Shown here piece after piece: positions 15,235 through 23,564 of a stretch of DNA of 64,000 nucleotides. This DNA is from Phocaeicola faecium. Lineage in GTDB: Bacteria > Bacteroidota > Bacteroidia > Bacteroidales > Bacteroidaceae. Under the pieces are notes generated by a model. It was not told the DNA's origin, did no database searches, and saw only the letters and a list, made by a program, of their open reading frames with translations. Positions within the stretch are counted from its first letter, which is position 1; every line of letters begins with the position of its first letter. Location of the stretch: contig NZ_JACSPQ010000053.1 of NCBI RefSeq assembly GCF_014837055.1, forward strand, positions 1 through 64,000. Direction: 5' to 3'. The translations under genes were made by a program, and so were the position numbers.

Positions 15235-18200
15235 ATGAAAAAGAGCTTATTAACCCTTATATTGGGGACAATTACAGTGGGCGGCTCGGCTGTCACACCG
15301 ATGTGGTTACGCGATGTCCGTATTTCGCCCGATGGTACGGAAATCGCTTTTTGTTATAAAGGGGACATTTATAAAGTGGCTGCTTCGGGTGGAGAAGCGG
15401 TACAACTTACTACGCAGGCTTCGTACGAGATGATGCCTGTATGGTCACCCGACGGAAAACAGATTGCTTTTGCAAGCGACCGTTACGGAAGTTTTGACGT
15501 GTTCGTGATGCCGGCAAACGGGGGTGCGGCACGCAGGTTGACTACCAACTCGGCGGCAGAAACGCCTTCAGCTTTTACCCCCGATGGGCAGGCGGTGGTA
15601 TTTTCTGCCAGCATTCAAGACCCGGCTACAAGTGCTTTGTTTCCTACGGGGGCTATGACCGAATTATATAAAGTATCTGTGGGAGGCGGCAGAACCGAAC
15701 AGGTGTTGGGTACTCCGGCTGAAATGGTTTGCTTCAATCCTTCCGGTGACGCTTTCTTATACCAAGACCGGAAAGGCTTTGAGGATGAATGGAGAAAACA
15801 TCACACTTCTTCTATTACGCGAGACGTATGGATGTATGACACCAAAACGAAAACGCATACCAATCTGACTAACCGCGCAGGCGAAGACCGTAATCCCGTA
15901 TGGGCGGCAAACGGAAAGGATGTTTATTTCTTGAGCGAGCGGGATAATGGTTCGATGAACGTCTATGCATTTGCTGTTGATAATCCGAAAAGTGTCCGTG
16001 CGGTAACAGCTTTCAGCACTCATCCCGTACGGTTCTTATCTGCCGGAAGCAACGGCACACTCTGTTATACGTACGACGGGGAGATTTACACACAACGCCC
16101 CGACGGAAATCCTCAAAAGGTGGCTGTTACGCTGACACGCGACGATGAGTCTATCCCTGCTTCGCTGACGTTTACCCGTGGGGCAAGCGAGGCTACCGTA
16201 TCGCCCGACGGCAAACAGGTGGCTTTCATCGTGCGCGGTGACGTATTCGTTACTTCCGTAGAGTATGGAACAACGAAACAAATTACACATACTCCCGAAA
16301 CTGAAGAGGGTATTTCGTTCGGCGCAGATAACCGTACATTGGTGTATGCAAGCGAGCGAAACGGTAACTGGGGCTTATATACCGCCAAAATAGCGCGTAA
16401 AGACGACCTGAATTTCCCGAATGCTACGCTGATTGAAGAAAATGTGCTGTTGGCAGACAAAGAAACGGAGCGTCAGATGCCGAAGTTCTCGCCGGACGGC
16501 AAAGAGGTGGCTTTTGTTGAAGACCGTATGCGGCTAAAGGTGATGAACGTAGAGACGAAGCAAGTCCGCCAAGTAACCGACGGTTCGGAATGGTATGAAA
16601 CCACGGGCAGCTTTGATTACTCATGGTCGCCGGACGGCAAATGGTTTACACTGACGCTTATCAGCAACCGGCATGACCCGTATACCGATGTGGCTTTGGT
16701 ACGTGCCGACGGGAAAAGCAAACCGGTTAATCTGACCAGCAGCGGCTATACGAGCGGTTCGCCACGCTGGGTAATGGGTGGAAATGCCATCTTGTTTACC
16801 ACCGAGCGTTACGGAATGCGTAACCATGCTTCATGGGGTTCGCAAGACGATGTGATGATTGCGTTCTTAAACCAAGACGCATACGATAAATTCCGCCTGA
16901 GCAAAGAGGATTACGAACTACAGAAAGAGCTGGAAAAAGAACAGGAGAAAGCCTCAGCCGACAAGACAGGCAAGAAAAAGAACGACAAGAAAAAAGACGA
17001 GGTTGCTGATAAGAAAAAAGAGGAGGTGAAAGAGATTGTGGTAGAGACCGAGGGTATCGAAGACCGCATCGTGCGACTTACTCCCAACTCGTCAAGCATC
17101 GCTTCTGCCATCATCTCGGAAGACGGGGAAAGCCTCTATTATCTGGCAGCATTCGAGGGCGGATTTGATATGTGGAAAATGGATTTGCGCAAGCACGAAA
17201 CTAAGCTGTTACACAAGATGGATACCGGATGGGCAAACATGGAAACAGACAAGGAGGGAAAAGCTATTTTCATCCTCGGCGGAAACAATATGCAAAAAAT
17301 GGATGCTGCCTCAGAATCGTTGAAACCGATTACGTTCCGTGCTGAAATGAAGATGGATTTAGCTGCCGAACGTGAGTATATGTTCAATCACGTTTATAAG
17401 CAGGAAAAGAAATGCTTCTATACCGAGACCATGCACGGAGTGGATTGGGAGGCTATGACGGAGGCTTACCGTAAGTTCCTGCCCCACATCAATAACAATT
17501 ACGATTTTGCCGAACTGTTGAGCGAATGGCTGGGCGAACTGAACGTATCGCATACGGGAGGACGCTATTATCCGAGTGGAAAGGTGGAGGCTACTGCCAG
17601 TTTGGGCGTGTTCTTCGACTGGGATTACACCGGGAACGGTATGCGTATTGCCGAAGTGGTAGAGAAAGGACCTTTCGACCGCAAAAGTACGAAGGTTACG
17701 GCGGGAACGGTTATCGAGAAAATAGACGGCGAATCCATCACACCGGCTACCGACTGTTTTGCGCTGCTCAACGGCAAGGCGGGCAAGAAAGTCCTTGTGT
17801 CGCTCTTCAATCCGCAAACCAACGAACGTTGGGACGAGGTAGTGAAACCCATCAGCGGTGGAGCTTTCAGCGATTTGCTCTACAAACGCTGGGTAAAACA
17901 GCGCGCTGCCGATGTTGAGAAATGGTCGGACGGACGTTTGGGATATGTACACATCGAGTCGATGGACGACGGCAGTTTCCGTACCGTATATTCCGATATT
18001 CTCGGCAAGTATAACCATTGCGAGGGTATCGTTATCGACACGCGCTTCAACGGGGGCGGACGTTTGCATGAAGACATCGAGGTGTTGTTCAGCGGCGAGA
18101 AATACCTAACACAGGTTATTCGCGGACGTGAAGTGTGCGACATGCCGAGCCGCCGCTGGAACAAACCGTCTATCATGGTGCAATGCGAGGCTAACTACTC

Positions 18201-18492
18201 GAACGCACACGGCACGCCGTGGGTGTACAAGCACCGTGGCATCGGCAAGTTAGTAGGTGCACCTGTTCCGGGAACCATGACTTCCGTCAACTGGGAAACG
18301 CTGCAAGACCGCAGCCTCGTATTCGGTATTCCGGTGATAGGCTATCGCCTGCCGGACGGCAGCTATTTAGAAAACAAGCAGCTCGACCCGGACATCTACG
18401 TGCTTAACACTCCGGAAACCGTGGTGAAGGGTGAAGATACCCAACTGAAAGCCGCGGTAGACGAACTGCTTAAAGAGATAGACCGTAAATAA
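15235..18492 (+). CDS. Tricorn-like S41 serine protease with beta-propeller, secreted
   Basis: 1085 residues with a signal peptide (MKKSLLTLILGTITVGGSA), so it acts in the periplasm. PD40/TolB-like propeller repeats (SPDGTEIAF, SPDGKQIAF, SPDGKEVAF, SPDGKWFTL) fill roughly residues 20-530. A Lys-rich insert lies near 575-605, then a second short propeller, a PDZ domain (about 790-870) and an S41 catalytic domain. Tricorn-type residues are His773 (NVSHTGGRYY) and Ser989 (EANYSNAHG); the fold's IDTRFNGGG strand is at about 930. Tricorn homologues degrade peptides released by other proteases. Single gene with its own promoter. The assignment is firm, the substrate unknown. Confidence 0.93.
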   Translation: MKKSLLTLILGTITVGGSAVTPMWLRDVRISPDGTEIAFCYKGDIYKVAASGGEAVQLTTQASYEMMPVWSPDGKQIAFASDRYGSFDVFVMPANGGAARRLTTNSAAETPSAFTPDGQAVVFSASIQDPATSALFPTGAMTELYKVSVGGGRTEQVLGTPAEMVCFNPSGDAFLYQDRKGFEDEWRKHHTSSITRDVWMYDTKTKTHTNLTNRAGEDRNPVWAANGKDVYFLSERDNGSMNVYAFAVDNPKSVRAVTAFSTHPVRFLSAGSNGTLCYTYDGEIYTQRPDGNPQKVAVTLTRDDESIPASLTFTRGASEATVSPDGKQVAFIVRGDVFVTSVEYGTTKQITHTPETEEGISFGADNRTLVYASERNGNWGLYTAKIARKDDLNFPNATLIEENVLLADKETERQMPKFSPDGKEVAFVEDRMRLKVMNVETKQVRQVTDGSEWYETTGSFDYSWSPDGKWFTLTLISNRHDPYTDVALVRADGKSKPVNLTSSGYTSGSPRWVMGGNAILFTTERYGMRNHASWGSQDDVMIAFLNQDAYDKFRLSKEDYELQKELEKEQEKASADKTGKKKNDKKKDEVADKKKEEVKEIVVETEGIEDRIVRLTPNSSSIASAIISEDGESLYYLAAFEGGFDMWKMDLRKHETKLLHKMDTGWANMETDKEGKAIFILGGNNMQKMDAASESLKPITFRAEMKMDLAAEREYMFNHVYKQEKKCFYTETMHGVDWEAMTEAYRKFLPHINNNYDFAELLSEWLGELNVSHTGGRYYPSGKVEATASLGVFFDWDYTGNGMRIAEVVEKGPFDRKSTKVTAGTVIEKIDGESITPATDCFALLNGKAGKKVLVSLFNPQTNERWDEVVKPISGGAFSDLLYKRWVKQRAADVEKWSDGRLGYVHIESMDDGSFRTVYSDILGKYNHCEGIVIDTRFNGGGRLHEDIEVLFSGEKYLTQVIRGREVCDMPSRRWNKPSIMVQCEANYSNAHGTPWVYKHRGIGKLVGAPVPGTMTSVNWETLQDRSLVFGIPVIGYRLPDGSYLENKQLDPDIYVLNTPETVVKGEDTQLKAAVDELLKEIDRK

Positions 18493-18517
18493 GAAATATT
18501 ATATCGGATAAGTTTTT

Positions 18518-18543
18518 AGGGCTTCTGATAATTCAGAAGCCCT
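18518..18543. terminator. Hairpin after the tricorn-like gene
   Basis: Perfect 11-bp arms 18518-18528 / 18533-18543 with a TAAT loop, 25 bp after the stop codon. The following sequence is AT-rich without a long T-run. Confidence 0.65.
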
Positions 18544-18555
18544 CATTATATATAA

Positions 18556-18684
18556 CTACTCGAAAATATCTTTCAAAATATAGCCAATATCATATTTTCG
18601 TAACTCATCCGTATACGTATCAAATGTATAGAGCGTACCATTCGCCACATCTATATCAAATGGGAAAACAGACCGGAAACAAAC
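18556..18684 (-). pseudogene. Possible C-terminal remnant of a six-bladed propeller (BF3164-like) protein
   Basis: An open minus-strand frame of 42 codons ends VANGTLYTFDTYTDELRKYD, then IGYILKDIFE and stop. This resembles the last blade of Bacteroidetes six-bladed propeller lipoproteins. No start codon context or upstream homologous sequence is present, so at most a relic. Weak evidence. Confidence 0.3.
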
Positions 18685-19082
18685 TCAAAAAGGGGCGGAT
18701 AAAATACTTAATCGGAAAATTTAAAACAGGCTCTCAACAATGTATGAAAAATTTATTTCTTTATCTGCTTCCCCAAGCCTTCAGAACACGAATCGGCACA
18801 TTTATACAAAGATACAAAAAGCGTTCTACCTCCCATAAGACATAAAGATAAATCGCTGATTATAAGGCACCAAATTCAGATAGAAACATAAGCGGAAGAA
18901 CGGATAAACATTACCCGATAAATTAGCCGATCCTACCGCTTGCGTTATGCATTTTTACCGCTTGCGTTTTCGGCCTCATCCCTACCCCGATTTGGAACTA
19001 TTAAACAATAATTTTCAAAACAAAACATTTTGTCAAAAAAATGTAACGTACTTTCGCGCCGAAAAGAACCAAACAATTCATT
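18685..19082. other. Gene-free gap before the MFS gene
   Basis: About 400 bp. It contains a 13-bp direct repeat TACCGCTTGCGTT at 18934 and 18956 (period 22), possibly a decayed relative of the dispersed repeat. TACTTTCG at 19049 with TTTTG at 19028 is an imperfect promoter for the gene at 19083. A plus-strand frame at 18624-18845 looks non-coding. Confidence 0.5.
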
Positions 19083-20282
19083 ATGAGACAAAACAAGAAC
19101 TCTAAAACTTTTATACTCGTCTTTTTAGGTATGCTGACGGCGTTCGGCCCTTTTGTAACAGACATGTATCTCCCTACGCTCCCGGCAATGTCGGACTTCT
19201 TTAACACCACTTCGTCGATGGTCCAGTTAGGACTTACTACAAGCATGGTAGGCCTCGCCGTGGGGCAACTGTTTTTCGGACCGCTTAGCGACAAATACGG
19301 GCGTCGTTCGCCGCTTATCATCGCCATGATGCTCTTTCTTGTTTCTTCCGTTGGGTGTATCTACTCGCAGACTATCATGCAGTTCGTGGGTTTCCGCCTG
19401 ATACAAGGCATCGCGGGAGCGGGTGGCATCGTGATTTCGCGCTCCATCGCCGCCGATAAATTTTCAGGACGCGAATTGGGGAAAATGTTGGCAATCATCG
19501 GAGCTATCAACGGGGTTGCTCCCATTGCCGCACCGATGGGCGGAGGTATGCTTGCCGACAGCGTGGGCTGGCAAGGCATCTTCTGGTGTTTGTTCGGATT
19601 AGGAGTCATTTTATTGGCCGGCAGTTTTCACCTCAGCGAATCGTTGCCGCAAGAAAACCGGAAAGCTGCAAAATGGAAAGATGTGTATCGCTCGTTCGGC
19701 ACGGTGTTGCGCAACCGGCAGTATGTATGCTACATCCTTCAGTTCGGTTTCGCACAAGGCGTGTTGTTCGCCAACATTGCTTCCGCTCCCTTTATCATGC
19801 AGCAACATTACGGCTTCTCGCCCATGCTGTTCAGCGTATGTTTCGGGGTCAACGCTGTTGCCATCGTGATTTCTGCCGCAGCCTCGGTGAAATTCCGCCG
19901 TCCGGAACAAGCCTTGTCTACGGGAAGCACGGGCATGGTCTTTGCCTCTCTCTTGCTGTGTGTCGCCCTGATTATGAAATGCGACTTTTGGATTTATGAA
20001 ACGCTACTGCTCTGCCTGCTGTCGATGTTGGGACTGACGTTTACGGCTTCGAACACGTTGGCAATGGACTGCGAGCGGGAAAACGCCGGAACAGCTTCTG
20101 CATTGCTCGGCGCATTGGGGTTTGCCTTCGGAGGTATCGTTTCGCCGCTGGTAGGACTGGGCGACCTCATGACTTCTACGGGAATCATCTTTCTGGCAGG
20201 TTCGCTCTGTTCGTTCGGCTGTACGCGCTTCGCATTGCGAACCAATCTGTTACAACATGCGCCGGAAATGATTCGGAAATAA
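19083..20282 (+). CDS. MFS multidrug efflux transporter, Bcr/CflA type
   Basis: 399 residues, the usual length for the 12-TM drug:proton antiporter family DHA1, Bcr/CflA branch. Visible motifs: FVTDMYLPTLP in TM1, the loop 2-3 motif A GQLFFGPLSDKYGRRSP, and RLIQGIAGAGGIVISRSIA in TM4 (motif B). TM5 carries the antiporter motif C-like region INGVAPIAAPMGGGMLAD. It exports drugs or metabolites across the inner membrane in exchange for protons; the substrate cannot be read. It is followed 72 bp later by a separately promoted dehydrogenase. Confidence 0.92.
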   Translation: MRQNKNSKTFILVFLGMLTAFGPFVTDMYLPTLPAMSDFFNTTSSMVQLGLTTSMVGLAVGQLFFGPLSDKYGRRSPLIIAMMLFLVSSVGCIYSQTIMQFVGFRLIQGIAGAGGIVISRSIAADKFSGRELGKMLAIIGAINGVAPIAAPMGGGMLADSVGWQGIFWCLFGLGVILLAGSFHLSESLPQENRKAAKWKDVYRSFGTVLRNRQYVCYILQFGFAQGVLFANIASAPFIMQQHYGFSPMLFSVCFGVNAVAIVISAAASVKFRRPEQALSTGSTGMVFASLLLCVALIMKCDFWIYETLLLCLLSMLGLTFTASNTLAMDCERENAGTASALLGALGFAFGGIVSPLVGLGDLMTSTGIIFLAGSLCSFGCTRFALRTNLLQHAPEMIRK

Positions 20283-20294
20283 ACAGGCGTAACA

Positions 20295-20325
20295 TTGTTT
20301 TTTCATTAAAAAAACACTATATTTG
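20295..20325 (+). promoter_or_regulatory. Promoter of the alcohol dehydrogenase gene
   Basis: TTG (20295-20297), 20 bp, TATATTTG (20318-20325), 29 bp before the start codon. Confidence 0.8.
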
Positions 20326-20354
20326 GGACATACGAACTTTAAACAGGAAGTATT

Positions 20355-21527
20355 ATGAACTCAAATCCAATTTTCAGTGTACACATCCCTACCAAGATTT
20401 TGTTCGGATGTGGCGAATTAAAGAAGTTGGCAACAGAAAAGCTGCCGGGAAAGAAAGCCCTGATTGTTATATCGGGAGGAACCGCAATGAAAAAATACGG
20501 CTATCTGGATAAAGTTATCGGGCTGCTGAAAGAGAACAACGTAACATCAATCGTATTCGATAAAATTCTTCCGAACCCTATCAAAAGTCATGTGATGGAA
20601 GCTGCGACCGTATGCCGCGAAAATCAGTGCGACTTTGTAGTAGGTCTGGGCGGCGGGAGCAGCATCGACTCGGCAAAATCAATCGCTGTAATGGCTTGTA
20701 ACGAGGGCGATTATTGGGACTACATCAACGGCGGAACCGGAAAGGGACGCCCGGTAACGAAGGCTTTGCCCGTGATTGCCATTCCTACCACTGCGGGAAC
20801 GGGAACAGAAGCAGACCCGTGGACGGTTATCACCAACGAGGAACGTCAGGAGAAAATAGGCTTCGGAAACGAGTTGACTTTCCCCGTGCTTTCCATCGTC
20901 GACCCGGAACTGATGGTGTCTATTCCGCCACATCTCACAGCATATCAGGGCTTTGATGCTTTCTTCCATGCAGCCGAAGGGTTTATCGCCAACTGTGCCA
21001 CTCCCATCAGCGACCTTTATGCGCTGGAAGCAATCCGTTTGTTATACAAATACTTGCCCGTAGCGGTAAAAGACGGTAAGGACTTAAAGGCAAGGGCAAA
21101 GGTAGCATGGGCAAGTACGCTTGCCGGACTGGTGGAAGCTACATCGAGCTGTACGTCGGAACACTCACTTGAGCACGCCATGAGTGCTTACTATCCCGAA
21201 CTGCCTCACGGAGCGGGGCTTATCGCCATCAGTGAGAATTACTTCGAAACGTTCCGCAATGACAGCATGAAACGTTACATGAAGATGGCGGAAATCATGA
21301 CGCAGCAGAAGAGCAACCGTCCGAGTGATTTCATCGACGCACTGGTAAGAATGCAGAAAGAATGTGATGTATACGGACTGAAACTGAGCATTTGGGGACT
21401 GAAAGAAGAGGATTTCCCGAAGATGGTACAAAACGCCCGCGAAACGATGGGTGGGCTATTCCTTTTCGACCCTCGCCCGATGACGGATGAAGAGGTACTG
21501 AACATTTATAAAAAATCATACCGGTAA
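20355..21527 (+). CDS. Iron-containing alcohol dehydrogenase (butanol dehydrogenase-like)
   Basis: 390-residue group III dehydrogenase that interconverts alcohols and aldehydes with NAD(P)H. The Rossmann-type half has the GGGSSIDSAKSIA nucleotide motif and PTTAGTGTEADPWTVIT. The metal-binding half carries the conserved histidines in HSLEHAMSAYYPELPHGAG and a later residue near the C-terminus. Full length with no truncation. Single gene between a good promoter and a long hairpin. Physiological substrate not determinable. Confidence 0.92.
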   Translation: MNSNPIFSVHIPTKILFGCGELKKLATEKLPGKKALIVISGGTAMKKYGYLDKVIGLLKENNVTSIVFDKILPNPIKSHVMEAATVCRENQCDFVVGLGGGSSIDSAKSIAVMACNEGDYWDYINGGTGKGRPVTKALPVIAIPTTAGTGTEADPWTVITNEERQEKIGFGNELTFPVLSIVDPELMVSIPPHLTAYQGFDAFFHAAEGFIANCATPISDLYALEAIRLLYKYLPVAVKDGKDLKARAKVAWASTLAGLVEATSSCTSEHSLEHAMSAYYPELPHGAGLIAISENYFETFRNDSMKRYMKMAEIMTQQKSNRPSDFIDALVRMQKECDVYGLKLSIWGLKEEDFPKMVQNARETMGGLFLFDPRPMTDEEVLNIYKKSYR

Positions 21528-21554
21528 AGCCGGTGGTTTCCCATTCCAACCCAT

Positions 21555-21611
21555 AAACGAAAGAGGAAGAACCTGAGTGCTTCTGCTTACAGGTTCTTCC
21601 TCTTTTCGTTT
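21555..21611. terminator. Long hairpin between convergent alcohol dehydrogenase and thioesterase genes
   Basis: Arms 21555-21575 and 21590-21611 pair over about 21 bp with one bulged base, with A-rich left flank and T-rich right flank. Bidirectional. Confidence 0.85.
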
Positions 21612-21629
21612 ATCTGAATAAAAGTATTG

Positions 21630-22079
21630 TTAATCTACCGGTTCCGATAACTCTTCCAATGTTTTTCCTTCGTACAAACAGATTGCTTCCTTATAATCTT
21701 TCGGAAGCGCCACGGGCTCTTTCGTAGCTATGTCATACCCTACCAGCACCGTACGACACTGGCATTTCAACACGCCGCTTGCCTTGTTGGTGGCACGTTG
21801 CAACAGCGTAAGGCTCTTATTGCCGATATGAATTACCGCCGTTTCAATAATCAGTTCGTCGGAAAAGAACACCGGAGCCAGAAAGTCGGCATTGATATTT
21901 GCCACCACCACAGCAAATTTATTCCATTCCTCCATCCCGAACACATCGCGAAAATACGAAGTTTTCGCAAGGTCGTATAACGAAAAATAAGCATTGTTGT
22001 TCATGTGCCCGTACAAATCGACATCGCTAAACCGTATTTGTATAGGCATTACGTGTTTAAACTTGATTTCATCTGCCAT
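21630..22079 (-). CDS. Acyl-CoA thioesterase, hotdog fold (4HBT/YbgC type)
   Basis: 149 residues with one hotdog domain. IQIRFSDVDLYGHMNNNAYF contains the catalytic Asp of the 4-hydroxybenzoyl-CoA thioesterase group (DVDxxGHMNN), followed by the long central helix YDLAKTSYFRDVFG. Such cytoplasmic enzymes hydrolyse acyl-CoA thioesters. Divergent from metY across 127 bp; no operon partner shows the substrate. Confidence 0.88.
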   Translation of the reverse strand: MADEIKFKHVMPIQIRFSDVDLYGHMNNNAYFSLYDLAKTSYFRDVFGMEEWNKFAVVVANINADFLAPVFFSDELIIETAVIHIGNKSLTLLQRATNKASGVLKCQCRTVLVGYDIATKEPVALPKDYKEAICLYEGKTLEELSEPVD

Positions 22080-22159
22080 AATATAGTAGTACTTAAGATT
22101 AGTTTTCTCAAATATACATCTTTTTTATTAAAACCGCTATCAAGTGGCAGATTATTTCT

Positions 22160-22167
22160 TACTTTTG
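22160..22167 (+). promoter_or_regulatory. -7 box of metY
   Basis: TACTTTTG matches TAnnTTTG, 40 bp before the start. No clear -33 element and no recognisable SAM riboswitch in the short leader. Confidence 0.6.
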
Positions 22168-22206
22168 CTCGCACTTACTAAGATTTATCCTTAATAATCA
22201 TATAAA

Positions 22207-23490
22207 ATGGAAAAGAAATTCAGCAAAGAGACACTCTGCGTACAAGGAGGGTGGACTCCGAAAAACGGAGAGCCTCGGGTTCTTCCGATTTATCAAAGCA
22301 CAACGTTCAAATACGATACCAGCGAACAGATGGCACGTTTATTCGACCTGAAGGATAGTGGATATTTTTATACACGCCTCCAGAACCCCACGAACGATGC
22401 TGTGGCTGCCAAAATTGCCGCATTAGAGGGTGGTGTAGCAGCTATGCTTACTTCATCGGGACAGGCTGCCAACTTTTACGCTGTGTTTAATATCTGCGAA
22501 GCGGGCGACCATTTTGTCTGCTCATCTACCATTTACGGAGGAACGTTTAACCTGTTCGGCGTAACGATGAAGAAGTTGGGCATCGAATGTACATTCGTGG
22601 ATGCCGATGCTCCGGACGAGGAAATCGAAAAGGCGTTCCGCCCGAACACGAAATGCCTGTTCGGAGAAACCATCTCCAATCCGAGTATCAACGTGCTCGA
22701 CATCGAGAAATTTGCACGCATCGCTCACAAACACGGAGTTCCTTTAATCGTTGACAATACGTTTGCCACTCCCATCAACTGCCGTCCCTTTGAGTGGGGA
22801 GCCGACATCGTTACCCATTCTACCACGAAATACATGGACGGACATGCCACCTGCGTAGGCGGAGCCATCGTAGACAGTGGCAACTTCGACTGGGATGCAC
22901 ATGCCGACAAGTTCCCCGGTCTGACTCGCCCGGACGAATCGTACCACGGACTGACGTATACGAAATCATTCGGCAAAATGGCTTACATTACCAAAGCCAC
23001 TGCCCAACTGATGCGCGACTTGGGTTCCATCCAGTCGCCAGAAAATGCTTTCCTGTTGAATCTCGGCTTGGAAACCCTGCATCTGCGTGTGCCCCGTCAC
23101 TGCGAAAATGCCCAGCGCGTAGCCGAATGGCTGGAAGCTAACCCGAAAGTGAAATGGGTTAATTACTGCGGACTGAAGAGCAGCAAGTATTACGAACTGG
23201 CAAAGAAATACATGCCGAACGGATCGTGTGGGGTCATCGCTTTCGGACTGAAAGGTTCACGCGAAGAGGCTATCCGGTTTATGGACGCCCTGAAGTTGGC
23301 TTGCATCGTGACCCACGTAGCCGATGCGCGTACCTGCGTACTGCATCCGGCAAGCCATACGCACCGTCAGCTTACCGACGAACAGTTGATTGAAGCGGGC
23401 GTTGCTCCCGATTTGATTCGCTTATCGGTGGGTATCGAAAATGTAACCGACATCATCGCCGATTTGGAGCAAGCGCTTGCCACCATCTGA
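22207..23490 (+). CDS. metY: O-acetylhomoserine aminocarboxypropyltransferase/cysteine synthase
   Basis: 427-residue PLP enzyme of the Cys/Met metabolism family, of the longer OAH sulfhydrylase type. It makes homocysteine (or methionine) from O-acetylhomoserine and sulfide, so sulfur can enter methionine synthesis directly. LQNPTNDAVAAKIAALEGG, VDNTFATPINCRPFEWGADI and STTKYMDGHATCVGG with the PLP lysine at 208 are all present; the C-terminal SVGIENVTDIIADLEQAL is intact. Single gene. MetY is favoured over cystathionine gamma-synthase or lyase by length and by the NCRPFEWGADIV segment. Confidence 0.93.
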   Translation: MEKKFSKETLCVQGGWTPKNGEPRVLPIYQSTTFKYDTSEQMARLFDLKDSGYFYTRLQNPTNDAVAAKIAALEGGVAAMLTSSGQAANFYAVFNICEAGDHFVCSSTIYGGTFNLFGVTMKKLGIECTFVDADAPDEEIEKAFRPNTKCLFGETISNPSINVLDIEKFARIAHKHGVPLIVDNTFATPINCRPFEWGADIVTHSTTKYMDGHATCVGGAIVDSGNFDWDAHADKFPGLTRPDESYHGLTYTKSFGKMAYITKATAQLMRDLGSIQSPENAFLLNLGLETLHLRVPRHCENAQRVAEWLEANPKVKWVNYCGLKSSKYYELAKKYMPNGSCGVIAFGLKGSREEAIRFMDALKLACIVTHVADARTCVLHPASHTHRQLTDEQLIEAGVAPDLIRLSVGIENVTDIIADLEQALATI

Positions 23491-23504
23491 TACACCTGAA
23501 TACG

Positions 23505-23535
23505 GAGAGGTACAGGAAGCGTTCACGTACCTCTC
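23505..23535 (+). terminator. Hairpin after metY
   Basis: Perfect 9-bp arms 23505-23513 / 23527-23535 (GAGAGGTAC), 14 bp after the stop; followed by TATTTGTTTC, a moderate T-rich tail. Confidence 0.6.
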
Positions 23536-23564
23536 TATTTGTTTCTATACATCCCTTTTACCCC

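Noticed and set aside
17359..18069. 236-codon minus-strand frame inside the tricorn-like gene
   Set aside because: Antisense shadow of conserved protease sequence.
18624..18845. 73-codon plus-strand frame in the gap after the tricorn gene
   Set aside because: No family resemblance, no promoter; composition looks non-coding.
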